DNA from: Entrophospora sp. SA101
Taxonomy: Eukaryota; Glomeromycota; Glomeromycetes; Entrophosporales; Entrophosporaceae
Assembly (NCBI GenBank): GCA_958430865.1
Contig: CAUDNR010000035.1
Location: 1 to 33,310, forward strand
Direction of reading: 5' to 3'
Length of the DNA stretch: 33,310 nt
The notes under the pieces: model-generated
Databases searched by the model: none
Told to the model about the DNA's origin: nothing
The model's input: only the letters and a program-made list of their open reading frames with translations
Translations under genes and position numbers: made by a program
In this document: positions 20,016-32,477 of the stretch, one piece after another
Position numbering within the stretch: the first letter of the stretch is position 1
How the letters are laid out: each line of letters opens with the position of its first letter

Positions 20016-20279
20016 TCAAATAGATTTACCATCAAACTTTTCCTCATTCTCTGAAATATTGTTTTTATATTCTGTTGCTGCTTTGGCAAAGTCTTCATCT
20101 TTTAAATTACTCATAGTGGTTTTGACTAAGGTTTCTGGTCCAAACTGTTTTCTCAAAGCCCAAACTAGTTTGGGCAATTTGGGCTTCTTAACATATTTAT
20201 ATTGGTTTATTATGTTGATTGTGCAACATTTGATATTAATATATTTAGTTTTTCCGCGATTTTTTATAAGCATGAACAT
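20016..20279 (-). CDS. Hypothetical short protein, 87 codons, possibly a fragment
   Basis: The open frame has ATG at 20279. From about residue 30 the composition is protein-like: KKPKLPKLVWALRKQFGPE, then a Lys/Asp/Glu-rich segment with MSNLKDEDFAKAATEY, ending in a polar tail. No family was recognised. A perfect 18-bp palindrome sits inside the frame at 20158-20175. It lies between repeat debris on both sides and is not in the duplicated block as far as visible. It may be a remnant of a repeat-encoded protein. Confidence 0.3.
   Translation of the reverse strand: MFMLIKNRGKTKYINIKCCTINIINQYKYVKKPKLPKLVWALRKQFGPETLVKTTMSNLKDEDFAKAATEYKNNISENEEKFDGKSI
20158..20175. repeat. Perfect 18-bp palindrome GCCCAAACTAGTTTGGGC
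   Basis: An exact inverted repeat without spacer. Related GCCCAAA/TTTGGGC words occur nearby at about 19983, 20177, 20362 and 20381, so the whole 19980-20390 stretch is enriched for this motif. Confidence 0.6.
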
Positions 20280-20490
20280 TAAAAACTATATGAATCAACA
20301 TGTTTTACTTAAACAACTTTAAAATAATTTTGCCCAATTCAGCTAATAACAAAAGTAGTTTGGGCTATACATGCAGCCCAAATTGATTTGGTGATTTTGA
20401 TGGTCAAAATTATTCCAATTTTGATGGTAGAAAGTAGAAATTAATTACAGCATTCACTATTAAAAACATAAGTGTAACACCCCTTTAACC

Positions 20491-21415
20491 AACAGGAGAG
20501 ACCGACCTATATAAGGAATGGATTTTCACAATTGATTTCAATTTTTTTTATACAGTTTAAATACTTTTACAAGGGTATCATTTAGCCCCATTCTTGCAAT
20601 AAATCATGTGTAAATAATTACACAAACTTGAAGCTTTACACTTTGTTGTTATCATATCTTTTGAATCCCACAACTTTCATAATACAATTTACTCAAAGAA
20701 AAATTGCCTGAAATTAAGCATTGCACAGAATGTAAAACCACTGAATCAGCTAAATTTCATCAACAAAAGACAATAAATGGAAAGAAGCTGAGAACAACAA
20801 CTTAGTGAAAGTAACATGTTGTTTTATGTAACATTTGTTATATGAATTTTGTAGAAAATCTTTTAAAAAGAGAACCTAGGAGAGTAAAAACCACAGATGC
20901 AGAAGGAGAAGAGGAAGAGGAAGAGGAAGAGGTAAGTGAAAAGATTGATTTCAATAGAGACATCAAGGTCCTCTATATGATTTTGATGAAATACAAAGAT
21001 TGCTCCAAGTAATAGAACCAAGCTTGAAGAGGTTTTTTGACCAACTCTATTTAGCAGCTTGGCTATTGAACATAATGGACCATATGAAGAGATTAATGAT
21101 GGTGTTCATGTGTTATCTTTTTCTTGTTTTAAATAATACAAAAATTAACTCTTTTAAGTTCAAACTTGCATTCTATTTAGACTTGGTAGATACAAGTCTT
21201 GGAGTAACTACAACATCAAGAGCAGTAGATTGTAAAAAAAAGCAAGTTGCAGATATATATTCAAAAACACATTCTTGTTAAATGTTGACGATTCACATCC
21301 AGAGACAATCAGTATCCTTTAATTACTAAAACTTTGTTACTTCTAGGAAACCATCTACAAACATTTTTTGCAATTATGTATAATGTGATTTTGTTACAAG
21401 AACAGTCTCTCCTAT
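20491..21415. mobile_element. Repeat element A, right copy, apparent hybrid
   Basis: Homologous to 1361-2309. From 20491 to 21289 it differs by substitutions and indels (including two deletions of about 38 and 10 bp near 21254-21289 and an extra coding segment near 21150). From 21290 on it is identical to the first copy. The left terminus here is ACAGGAGAGACC, less similar to the right inverted end than in the first copy. The switch point inside the element marks the duplication junction. Confidence 0.7.
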
Positions 21416-21445
21416 GTATGAAGCTGTTTGTAAAATATATTTAAT
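20850..21445 (+). pseudogene. Second broken ORF of the repeated Glomeromycotina family
   Basis: Better preserved in the middle than the first copy. A frame at 21000-21281 reads IEPSLKRFFDQLYLAAW, then NNTKINSFKF followed by FYLDLVDTSLGVTTTSRAV, the order I recall for this Rhizophagus family of unknown function. It stops at 21279-21281, where the first copy continues toward its VDNYH motif; two deletions here interrupt that part. The last part up to a TAA at 21443-21445 is identical to the first copy. Not translatable as one protein. Confidence 0.5.
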
Positions 21446-21452
21446 GAATGCT

Positions 21453-21646
21453 TTATCAATTATTAAATAATCATATAGGCGGGTTTGATTGAAGTAATTG
21501 TTAAAGTCAAGATCTATGAAGCTTGCAATCCAAGTTGCAAAATGAACTTTTATCAATTATTCGATAATTATAGAGGCAGGTTTGATCCAAGTAAGTGTTT
21601 AAGTCAAGATCTACAAAGCTTGCAATCCAGCTTTGCAAAATGAATG
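21453..21646. repeat. Two tandem 97-bp units, second copy
   Basis: Same as 2347-2540. Confidence 0.8.
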
Positions 21647-23301
21647 TATAGGCATGAATGAAGCACTTTTAGTAATAAACAAATAATCAATTCAATTGTC
21701 AACAATTAATTAATTAAACAAAATAATGCTTTCTTAAAAAATAAACAAATCAATGGTATGATCCAAAAAAAAACAGGACAAATGATAATAATAGTAAAAA
21801 AAAGTTTTTTAGCATTTTTAGTTAGTTAAACAATAATCAATTCAATTAATAAAATTACATAGATCGATTTTTGAAATTACCAAATTACCACCCATTGAAA
21901 GCAAAAAATTCCTTCACAAAAAATTAGGTTTGAAAAACAAAAATTTTACCTGCTTGCATTGCTTTGCTTACTTTGCTTTGTTTTGCAATTCATTGCAAAG
22001 CAATATTTTTTAAAAAACAAAACATTTACTATACAACAAATTTTTGCTAAATGTGAAAACGTTGATCGCGCCAAAACCAGGCACGACTAGACGTAAAAAG
22101 AGACAATCAGCAAAAAACCTGCACGAAAGTCGCACGACTTGCGGGTTGTGGAAGGATATCGTGACACAGCAAATGTTCAATCTTTTTTTTGTGTTAAATA
22201 ATAATTGAAAGCAACTATTCTCTACATAATTCTATATAGCCATGATATTTCCAAGGAGAATCACAAATATTTTGATTTAATTAATTAATAAACAAATAAC
22301 TAAATAGAATTTAATTTGATTTATTAAATCATTGAATAAATCTCATCATCGTTGAAACAATCATTCTCATCTATACATTATTCCCGCCCTGATATTTGCG
22401 ATTATAACAAGGAGAATCGTAATTGAAATAATTCAATTATCAACCAATAAAATTCTAAAACGTAATTAATCACGTGAGATCTTTGAAATCTATAACATTT
22501 TTGGATTGTTATTATTATTGATAGAATAATCTGGTTTGGATCTACATTTATCAATCTATTCAATCTATTTGCCCCTTGATCTACAGTCTAAAAAAAAAAA
22601 TTGTATATACTAGAAAGATACAAATATAATAAGGATTCTGGGTTTCTGTAAAATGAACTAATACTAGTACGTGGGTATCAAAGTCTAGGGAGATACGACA
22701 TGTTGGAAGAGTGTTCCTGTCTGACACGTGTATATCAACTTATTGGAATTACTATTTTTTCTCCCCTCAGAGTTGGAGTTTTCCAAATACAAACATGAAT
22801 GAGGAACTTATTATTTTATTTAGATTTTATTTCTTTTAATTATTTTTATTTTTTATGTATTTTCTATAAAAAAATAAAGAACAAAGGAATTATGTCTAAA
22901 GTTAAGAAAAGATGGTAGAGAATATATTAATTAGAAATGGATATCAATAATTTATCGAATAATTATTTACATTGATTAATATAAATATTTTTTTATTTGA
23001 AAAAAATTTAATCATTATTATAAATAAATAATAATTATAATAGAATAATTGGAATAATGATATAATAATACTATGATAATAGTAGGAATAGTGGTAGTAG
23101 AAATACCAGATAAATATTAAATAGAAGACGATTTTTATTACTTGGGAAAAAAACATAATTTAGAAAAAAGGAGTAAAATAAAAAATCAAAAATCAAAAAT
23201 GACTATTTGTTTTGTTTTTTAAGGGTAAAAGAAAAAACTTAAATTAAAAAAAAAAAATATTGTCCTTTGTTACAATGTTACATAGATTGATGTTGTTGTT
23301 G
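21647..23301. other. Intergenic region downstream of the second bHLH gene
   Basis: Same as 2541-4195: no gene seen; CACGTG at 22471-22476 and 22725-22730. Confidence 0.5.
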
Positions 23302-24450
23302 TTATGAATGTGTTAATTGCCTTTGAGAATTTGCAATTATTGCATTATTATTTGATGTGGTATTATTAGTATTGGTAGTGGCGGTAGGAATGTTGGCTAT
23401 TGTTGTCGTGGGTGTGGTAGTAGTTTGTTGTTGTTGATTTGTAGATTGATTCTCGAGATTATTATTATTACCATTACTCGGCACAAAATATAAGTTTTGC
23501 GGGGGATGATGATGATGAATAGGCATTATGTGAGACGGGGGTGGCTGATTATGATGTTGATGATGTTGACTAAGCACAGGTGCTACAGGCGATTGAAGAG
23601 ATGGTTGTTGTTGTCGTGAATGATGTGATTGTGACGGCGGATGTGATGACATTTGTATTGGAATTGTATTCATGTTTATACCATTTTGTGGCATTATATT
23701 ATAAGCAGCAGTATTACCTAATGACATTGGACCTACCCGTTGATGTCCAAATCCCATTGTAGGAGGAGGATGTCCATAAGCTCCTCCACCACCATAATGA
23801 TGATGATGATGTGGATGATGCGGATGAAATCGATTACCACCTTGCCTCATCTCCATTTCAACTCTCATCTCTAATAAACCTGCACGTTCTTTCAAATTAC
23901 GATTTCTCCTTTCCAAATGTTTAATATAATCAACAGCTTTAAATAGAATGGTACTTTTGGAATTATTGACATTTTTTAAAGTTGGTATAATATCCGTTAA
24001 TTCTTTAAAACCTGCGCGAATTGTATTTCGACGTTTTTGTTCAGAAGCTATATGATTTGCTCGTTTTTCTTCTTCAGTTAATAGTTCCTTGTAAGGCTTT
24101 CTACTAGATTTTGGTGTTGATGATTTGATTTCTTGCTTTATTTCTTCCGATGATCTTAACAATGAATGATCATTATTATTACCATTTGAATTACTATTAT
24201 TCGAACCATTATTATTACGATTCGAGTTACTATTTGAATTAATATTATTTTTTTGATCATTATCATCATCATCATCATCATCGTCATCATCATCATCACC
24301 ATGATTACTATTATTATCGTTATCGTTATCATTGTCATTATTATAACCATTGTGAATTTTAGCGATTTCCTTATTTGGAGAAAGAGGAGATCGATTATTA
24401 CTACTTATGGGACTTTCATCTAAATAATTATAACTATTATCATGATTATT

Positions 24451-24492
<42 letters not shown>

Positions 24493-25611
24493 AGAATTAT
24501 CATCACCGCTACTATTATTACTACTACTATTAATAGAAAGATTAGATATTTGCATTGGTGGTGATATTGAGGGCTTTGAATGATGATTGTTATGAATCTG
24601 TGACATTGATAATTTTGTATTGATCGGTGTTAATCTTGGAATTGAAGTACGACGAATTGGTGGAACATCATCATCAACACTAGTACTTTTTTTACGTTTG
24701 GTAGGAATAGATGATGATGAGGTTGTTGATGTTGTTGTCGTTGATGAATTTTTCCCTCCTCCTCCTCCTCCTCCTCCTGCATCATTTAATCCAGGATTAG
24801 ATAAACTCGTTGAAGCGACAACATTATTGTTATTATTATTATTGTGATGATGTGAATGATGATTACGGATATTATGATGTTGATTATGTTGATGATTATG
24901 GTATTGATTATGATAAATACCATTACCATTGCTAATGGAATTATCAGAACCAGTACTGATCATTAATCCGTTCTGATCATTATTACCATTACCGATACCT
25001 TCGCCATTCCTATTATTATCTTCAACTACAATCCCATACATATTATTGTTATTAGCAGAAGATGACGACGAAGGGGGAGGAGGAGAAGAAGAATGTAATG
25101 GAGGTGGAAATTCAGGCATATCTTCTGGTAATGTAGGGCTAAATATATAATTTGGATTTTCTTGAAGATTATGCAGAAATTCACCAAATATAAATTTTTC
25201 ATCCGCCGGATCTAATAATTGTTGTTGGCTAAATTCTTCTGGTGGAAAAAGCATTGAAAATTCAGGTTCCCAATTGTATTCAACAAATTCTAACAAAAAT
25301 GATTATTAAAAAATAAAATTAATGAATGCGTAAATATATGCATATGTGTGTATATATCATTATATTAATTAATGATATTAATTAATTAATTAATTAACTT
25401 CCTTACCATGATATGGAGGGGGTTTGGGAATTGGTGCAATAGAAGTTGAAGTTGTGATATTGTTACTATTTTGATTAAAGCCCGTTGTGGTTGAGGTGTG
25501 TAAACTCATTTGTTGATCTTGTTGAAAACTTGTGACAGAATCTGATAGCTTCTTATATTCTTGTTGGTTTGAAGGGACTGGTTCAAAAAAATTGTTTACA
25601 GAATCTGACAT
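23302..25611 (-). CDS. bHLH-leucine zipper transcription factor, two exons, copy 2
   Basis: Exon 1 is 25611-25407, the intron 25406-25290 and exon 2 25289-23302. The predicted protein of about 730 residues is identical to the copy at 4196-6505, including every low-complexity run and the microsatellite-encoded Asn and Asp tracts. Both copies have intact splice sites and identical upstream sequence of more than 7 kb, so if the duplication is real both should be expressed alike and the gene dose is doubled. The domain description is given under copy 1. The absence of any difference, even in trinucleotide run length, is the strongest reason to suspect an assembly duplicate. Confidence 0.9.
24454..24492. 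repeat. (GTT)13 microsatellite coding poly-Asn, second copy
   Basis: Same unit number as at 5348-5386. Confidence 0.95.
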
Positions 25612-27101
25612 TTTTATCTTGATATTTTTTAAAGAATAAAAAATTAAAAAAATTATAACTTTTAATGAAATAGTAGAAAAATTATATTTTTTTATTCAAC
25701 ATCCGAAAAAGACCCATTCATATGATATTCATATGGTTTTGAATAATTTATTTTTTATTTTTTATTTTTATCCTGGAAAAACGATGTTACATAAATCAAA
25801 ATGTGACAATTGAAAATTCATCTATAACAATAAGATAGGAGATGATACATACCCACTTTATTACCGTTATTGGGAATAATTTATGCCAAAATTTATCCTA
25901 ATTAAGAAATGATTTTCGACTTTTGAAGGCCAAAATTGAATTATTCGGGGTCCTATAAAACATGTGGACGTTTCGTTCGGTTTTATCACATTAATGGTTG
26001 TACAACTTTTTAAAAATTTACTTTTTTACTTTTAAATTACTTTTAAATAAATTTCTTAAATGAATTAATTAAATAAGTTAATTTGGATATAAATTTTTTT
26101 TTCTTTTTGATCTATAATTTTTTTGTATATAAACATATTTAAACATAATGACTAACAATGAATTCCAATAATTATAATAATTATGTAGGATTGATTTCAT
26201 CTACATTTTATATGAACAAAAAAAGATCTTGACGCAGCAAACATTTTTAGGGCCAAGACAAGTAATCAGGGTGACTCAAAGATTTCGTACACGATTCATA
26301 CAATAGAAAGAAGTGTGGCTCGTAATAAAATGATCAACCCCCAACCTACTTAATTAAGCGTGATAAGTCAGGAAAAAAAATATATTATTATTATATATGA
26401 AACATTAATAATATCATAGGATCCAAATTTTTAATAAATAATGCTCCATTTCCTCAATAGCTTGGAAACGTACTAATGCCACTTCTGTTTAGACCAAATT
26501 ATTTTCATTAAGATAATCAAATATACTTTTGACATTTATTGATTAATTTTTGGTTGGTCATAATATTATTTTATTTTTAAATGATATTCATCCCAAGAAT
26601 TACATGTTGGAAATATTTTAAAAAAAAATAAGGTGAGAAAATTACTCCTTACTTTTTCAAAACGGATGACACTAAAGCTATTGAAGAATATTTGAATAAA
26701 TAAAAGATATTTACAAAAAATGGGAAATACAGCTCCTATAAAAGTGACAACAATAAAAGGACGTTAACAAAAAATAAAAAAAAACAAAAAATAGAAGATA
26801 AATAATTTGCAATTCATATTAAGTTAATTGTCAGCATTATTTGGTTTGGGCAAGTGATATCTTTAAATTTATCTTACACAAACGGATGAATATTATTACA
26901 AAGGTATTCTTGACACTTTAAGTTCATAGTAGAGTGTCCAGTATTATACATTTTTTTTCCAAATTATGCTCTTATTGCAACCATAATTTTTGGCCAAAAT
27001 TAAAATGCACAAAATTTAATTTTTCTAATTAAGATACCAAAAGAATATCTCTACATCAACATCAGATACAGGAAACCAAACATATTTTAATGCAATTGGA
27101 C
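25612..27101. other. Upstream region of the second bHLH gene
   Basis: Same as 6506-7995, including paired CATATG at 25719-25735 and the degraded coding remnant at 26608-26726. Confidence 0.45.
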
Positions 27102-27401
27102 TTAGTGTTGGTAATATTTTTTTTTTTCATTCCAATAATTCATTGAAATTTTCTTGCAAATTACAATAGAACCTTTCTTTCTACTTTTTCCGCCAGTAGT
27201 TTTGTCAACGGTTAGACTAATTGTTTTTGAATTTCCCACTTGTAAATTCATAACATATTTTTCTTGTAGTTGATTTGAACCTACAATAAAACCCTCTGAT
27301 AATACTAAGATATAATAATAAAAATAAATAATTTTATATTTTCTCCCAACCATTCTTTGTAAATGCTTCAATGATTGTAATATTAATTTTTTCGCAATCA
27401 T
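27102..27401 (-). CDS. Hypothetical protein, 99 codons, second copy
   Basis: Identical to 7996-8295; see there. Nothing is recognised. Confidence 0.3.
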   Translation of the reverse strand: MIAKKLILQSLKHLQRMVGRKYKIIYFYYYILVLSEGFIVGSNQLQEKYVMNLQVGNSKTISLTVDKTTGGKSRKKGSIVICKKISMNYWNEKKKYYQH

Positions 27402-27571
27402 TAGTAACGAAAGAACTCAAAGATCTTTGTAAAGATTAAATTTTGAAAAGTAAATTATTTGTAGATTATGCAACTACTCAAAAATTAAGAATTATGCGAA
27501 AGCATAATCCTGGGCACTCTGGCACAGAGGAGTAGGTGTTAATATGGGGATTGATAAAGCTTTAAGATCAT

Positions 27572-27760
27572 TTATAAGTTTACAAATTTACGTTTTCTAA
27601 TTTTAATTCGTGGAAAGGCCCATTGGTAACTTCCCGAGCTTTTTACAACACCAGGATTAGAAGGTCCAAAAAGAAAATGTTGAAATTTTTGAATAACTTT
27701 TAATTTCTTCTTGAAATAATTCTCCAAACTTGATTTAATGAAATTAAAATAAAAATACAT
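27572..27760 (-). CDS. Hypothetical fragment, 62 codons, second copy
   Basis: Identical to 8466-8654; the GNRA-loop hairpin lies upstream of it on the plus strand at 27491-27508. Confidence 0.25.
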   Translation of the reverse strand: MYFYFNFIKSSLENYFKKKLKVIQKFQHFLFGPSNPGVVKSSGSYQWAFPRIKIRKRKFVNL

Positions 27761-27800
27761 ACAAGATTTTTCAAGAAATAAGCATGCTACGGATAAAAAT

Positions 27801-27989
27801 TCATTTATTCAATTTTTGTTTCTTTGAGTATTTTTGTTGTTCTAGATCTTGCTTGTGATTGAAGAACCCGTTTGAAACCACATTTTTAAAGTTTTCCATA
27901 CTCCATTCAAAACTACAATCACAATCATAAGAAATTCGAACTGTTGGTTTTCCTAATGTGCCAGACCAACGGTTAAAACGCCAAAGATA
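27801..27989 (-). pseudogene. Coding-like open stretch without start, second copy
   Basis: Identical to 8695-8883. Confidence 0.35.
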
Positions 27990-28399
27990 TTAATATCCGG
28001 ATGTATCCGACCGAGTAGCCTAAATGAACATTTGGCTAAACCGACTAAACTACTTAGTCAAGTTTAGTCAAGGCAATTATTATCAAATTAGAATTTTAAC
28101 CCCTTTACGCGGGCCAGCCTGATTTCCCAAATATATTATATACTCCCGAGTACTAGTCGTATATCATACCATTTATGGGAAGATCAACACTCGTGAATAC
28201 AAGGAGATATTGACCTATCGTATTTTTATTTACTTGGAGAATATTGATTTTATTTATTTCTCAGTTTCTCAGTTAAGGAAGACAAGCTGAGAACAAAATC
28301 TTGTTTATTAGGAAACTTAATTTTCATATTTAGTTTTCATGTCAACTAAAAAGACACATTCTAGTTTAATAATAACATAAAAAATAAAATAATAAAATA

Positions 28400-28790
28400 C
28401 ACCAAAATTACTTGTCGCGTTTCAACGAATTTTGTACGTGAAGCAAAAATTCGTTATAATGCGAATTTAATTGAAACTATAATAATATTATGAACAAACA
28501 CAATTAATGTATCAAATTTATTATTCGTAAAATTTCTAATAAGGAGAATCTCTATATAAAATTGCAATCATTATCAAAAGGGCCTTAATATCATGTCGTA
28601 CTTGTTCAGATTTTTGTGATTTAATAGCATGTTGACTGACATATTAAAAACCCATTAAAAATTGGTTTAGAAATGGTTTAGGAAAATAATTTTGTAGCAA
28701 GATATTTACTAATTTGTATTACAACGAATTTTCGCTTCACATATAAAAACATATAAGATTCGTTGAACTGTGATAAGTAATATTTTGGTA
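28400..28790. mobile_element. MITE of 391 bp, second copy
   Basis: Identical to 9294-9684. Its presence at the same place in both copies means it was inserted before the duplication. Confidence 0.75.
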
Positions 28791-28961
28791 TAATAGTAAT
28801 GAGTGTCACCATAGGTTCTTTGAGACGAAGTTTGACCGTATGCAGTTGTTTTCAAAATTTTTCAAGCCGATCATACTATATTAAGTATTCGTTATACCTT
28901 ACTGATGAGCACTCACGAGTACTCGTGCAGATCACTCATAGAGTGTTAATCACCAGGGTTT

Positions 28962-29096
28962 CTATTCGAATAAGGTTTATTCAATTATTCGTTTTATTCG
29001 TTACGAATTTGAGTATTCGAATAAAACTAACAATTCGAATAAAATGAACGATAATAATAATAATAAAATTTATAATAGTAATTCGAATAATCCAAT
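28962..29096. repeat. ATTCGAATAA-type motif cluster, second copy
   Basis: Identical to 9856-9990; the 14-bp palindrome lies just before it at 28914-28927. Confidence 0.6.
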
Positions 29097-29521
29097 CCAT
29101 TAAAATTTTTTTTCTTTATCAATCTATTTTTCCTTAGTCCTTGAATATAGTAACGGTTCTTTGATTTTTACATAATTGTCATTCTAAATATAGTCTCCTC
29201 AATACTAAAGCCGGCTACATTTTTTCTAGAATAATCCGATTGATCAATTAGCACAGGTGCGATTGTATCTTTTCATTTTCAAAAAAAAAAAAAATACGAA
29301 TTTCAAGTAAAATAAATAACTTTTAAATAGATCACTGACATATAACTTTGTAATTATTACATAATATTGAAATAAACACATTTTAAGTTTTATTATCTCT
29401 TATTTACGAATTGTTGGGTAGTTGAAGGGCAAGACCGTTGTGAATTGCTTCGTAACCCTTTCTAAAGATTAATGGTTTGGAAAACTCCAATGAAATATGA
29501 ACTTTAATATCAAGTGAGTAG

Positions 29522-29632
29522 TATGAATATGTAGACAATGCTATGGATATTGATCTTGTACCGCTAGACAGCGAGAAATGTCTAACTGCTGTAGAAGATC
29601 AGGTAGAGGAATTAACACTACCAGTAAATTAA
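29522..29632 (+). pseudogene. Short acidic coding-like fragment, second copy
   Basis: Identical to 10416-10526. Confidence 0.3.
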
Positions 29633-29741
29633 AAGTTGGCACTTGTATATTATGACCAACGAATGAATAGATGATGATTGTATGATTGGTAATAGGATGT
29701 GGTATATATGTTAGGACTATAGTTAGTTTTTCTTTAAATTG

Positions 29742-30105
29742 TCCATATGCGCTAAATTTGTTTGATCCCCAAAATTCAGTACGGTATGATTGGTTTGACG
29801 GGTTGTTGATTAGTAAAATATTTTTTTATAGCAGAGCAAATAAAATTTTTTATCATTCTACTGACCAGTTTACACATTAAAAGTACTCGTATTTACATAT
29901 GCGCTGATTTTGTTTGAACCCCAAAATCCAGTACGGTATGATCATAACGTTATGAATACTTTATACTAGCAAAACCCATTGGTTTTGAGGTGAGGCCATT
30001 GGTTTGACGGGTTGATGGATAGTAAATTAGTTTTTTTAGCGGAGAAAATAATTTTTTAGGGTAATTATCATTCTACCGACCAGTTTACACATTAAAAATA
30101 CTCGT
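29742..30105. repeat. Two diverged direct repeats, second copy
   Basis: Identical to 10636-10999. Confidence 0.8.
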
Positions 30106-30114
30106 GTTTAACAT

Positions 30115-30240
30115 CGAGACACAATAAGACATAAGGTTTGAAAAAAGACCCAAAAAACCAAATCGGCTGATATGAACGTCGAGACACAATAAGATATAAG
30201 GTTTTAAAAAAAGGTCCAAAAAACCAAATTGGCTGATATG
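30115..30240. repeat. Two tandem 65-bp units, second copy
   Basis: Identical to 11009-11134. Confidence 0.85.
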
Positions 30241-31252
30241 TCTTGTGCTCCTTTAAATTGCGATGCAGAGATGCAGAGACCGACATGCCCATGCTATGAA
30301 CAATAATCAAAAAATGGAGAAAAAAAAAGTTGAACAATACTTTTTATTATAAGGCACGTGATTTAAAATTGACACTAATTTGTTTCACTTTATCTAATAC
30401 TAAATCAAGATGAGATTTCAACAGAGTATAAACGTAGATAATAAAAGAGCTGATAGAAAGACTTTGTAAAGAAGTTAAAACTAATTAGGTTAGTAGAAAA
30501 ATCTTATTAGATAAAAGAAAAATTGCAAATAAAATTGTTTATACGAGAGAATGTTTTTTAACTGCAATCAGATCATAGGTTTACGAATTAACAAAGTAAT
30601 AAGTATAGAAGGAAATTAAATTATTAGAGAAGAATGATTACACTTATATTTATGAAATTATTTATTTTCATTTCTGATAACTGTTCATGATGTATTTTTT
30701 TTATTTTATTACTTTATAGTGGTGTTAATATTAATGAAAATTCCAAGTGGCAGTAATAGTAATAGTTGTCACTTTCAGGGGAGTCAAGTGTCACTCATAT
30801 ATAAAATTTTAGTGATCGACTAAAAAAAAATTTACCCCAATTTACACATTTTCTGTGCAATTATCCCCCCACCAAATTTTAATATTTATTAATATCCATA
30901 CTTTTGGAAAATTTTTTGGGGCAGTTATAAAAACATCAACGATAATCTTAGCCTAAAGTTTGGAACATTTTCTATTTTTTGATAATAATATCGATGATCT
31001 TCACCACAATTACCACTAATTGAATTTTATTGTTTTTTTCTTCTAAACTTCAATTTTATACCTTTTCACCAATTTTTAAGACATTTAAAATAAATTGAAA
31101 CGATGATCTTGTTTTGAAGTAAAAATGGAATATTGTTTTTGAATAGTTGTAGCTTCACTTAGAGAACCTTTTCGATATAGAAATATATTACGAAAGACTG
31201 CTTTGTTACACAGGTTGAATTCTTATTTTTAGATATTAATACATAATACACT
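30241..31252. other. Unannotated AT-rich region, second copy
   Basis: Same as 11135-12146; nothing gene-like seen. Confidence 0.4.
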
Positions 31253-31926
31253 CACCTACCATAAATATCTGGCCGCCTATGTCGTGTAATGTCAAATGAA
31301 AAAAGTCTTTACTAAAAAAGTAACGTTTTCTTAAAGACAATTTTACTTTACTAAGTAAACTTGTACTTGATATCAATATCTCTCAATTACAATAGCTTCG
31401 AAAGGTTTGGTATCAAATAGTCCAAAAAAAGAAATTTTCAATCGAAATTTACATGTGATAAAAGGTCAAATCTCTTTGTTATAATGTATATTGATTGCAT
31501 CAATGAAACATGCTCAACGTAACGAATTACATATATCTACAATACGGTTTCGGAATAAACTAGTTCGTGAAAAGGGTTTAAAAAGTACCCGACCATCCGT
31601 AATTTGGAAACACAGAATACAATTTTAAGCCTTTACGTTTTGTTGTCTATACTTATCAATTTTTAACCATATATAATTCAAAGTATTTTAAGTAAACTTA
31701 CTTTAATGACTTGATCCATAATTTAACGGAATTTTGAAGTTTTCATAAAATCACGGGATTTTTTATCTAATTTAAAATTTTCATCCTAAATTCATTAATA
31801 ATGCAAACTCAACGAAACCTTAAGTTTATATGCAAATTAACTTTAAAAAAACATGTTTACTTTAATGCACCAGTCCCAAGGCGTAACATTTCCAATCATC
31901 ATGCGAACGGATATTTATGGTAGGTG
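31253..31926. mobile_element. Nonautonomous 674-bp TIR element, second copy
   Basis: Identical to 12147-12820, with the same 17-bp perfect inverted ends. Confidence 0.65.
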
Positions 31927-31993
31927 ACATTTGATCTGCAATGTCCCCACGATTATAATCAAAATTTTTTTTAGTAAATGTGATTTGGGGCAT

Positions 31994-32051
31994 GCTGCAA
32001 CAAAACCAGACAAAGTGAACATTGGTATTAGCAGAATTTCAGGGATCAAAA
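31994..32051. repeat. Dispersed repeat fragment, second copy
   Basis: Identical to 12888-12945. Confidence 0.6.
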
Positions 32052-32477
32052 TTTAGTCATTTGTAATGTGATTATAATTAACAGTTTTATAGTATCTCAT
32101 TTTCTATCTTGAGTGATACATAGAACTGACTATACATGTCAAAATTAAAAGTCGTGTGACGCAATTAGTTTGGTGTGAGACGCATTGACGCAGACGCAAG
32201 AATCAATTCGTGACGCCAGACTCATGAGTGATATAAACTATCTGAAAGTGATGTTTTCAAATCTTGCAAAAATGATAAAAATTACATTATTTATTTATTT
32301 GCAATAATTCTATATATTTTATGGAATTAATTTAAGGTATAAACCTTTTTTTTTGAGTTATCCACGATTTTCTACTTCACAACTTTAAAAGGTTATGGTC
32401 TAATTGAAAAACTTTTGTATGTATTATATTCATTATATAAAATATCCATAATTATAAGCAAATTAATATTTTATTAT

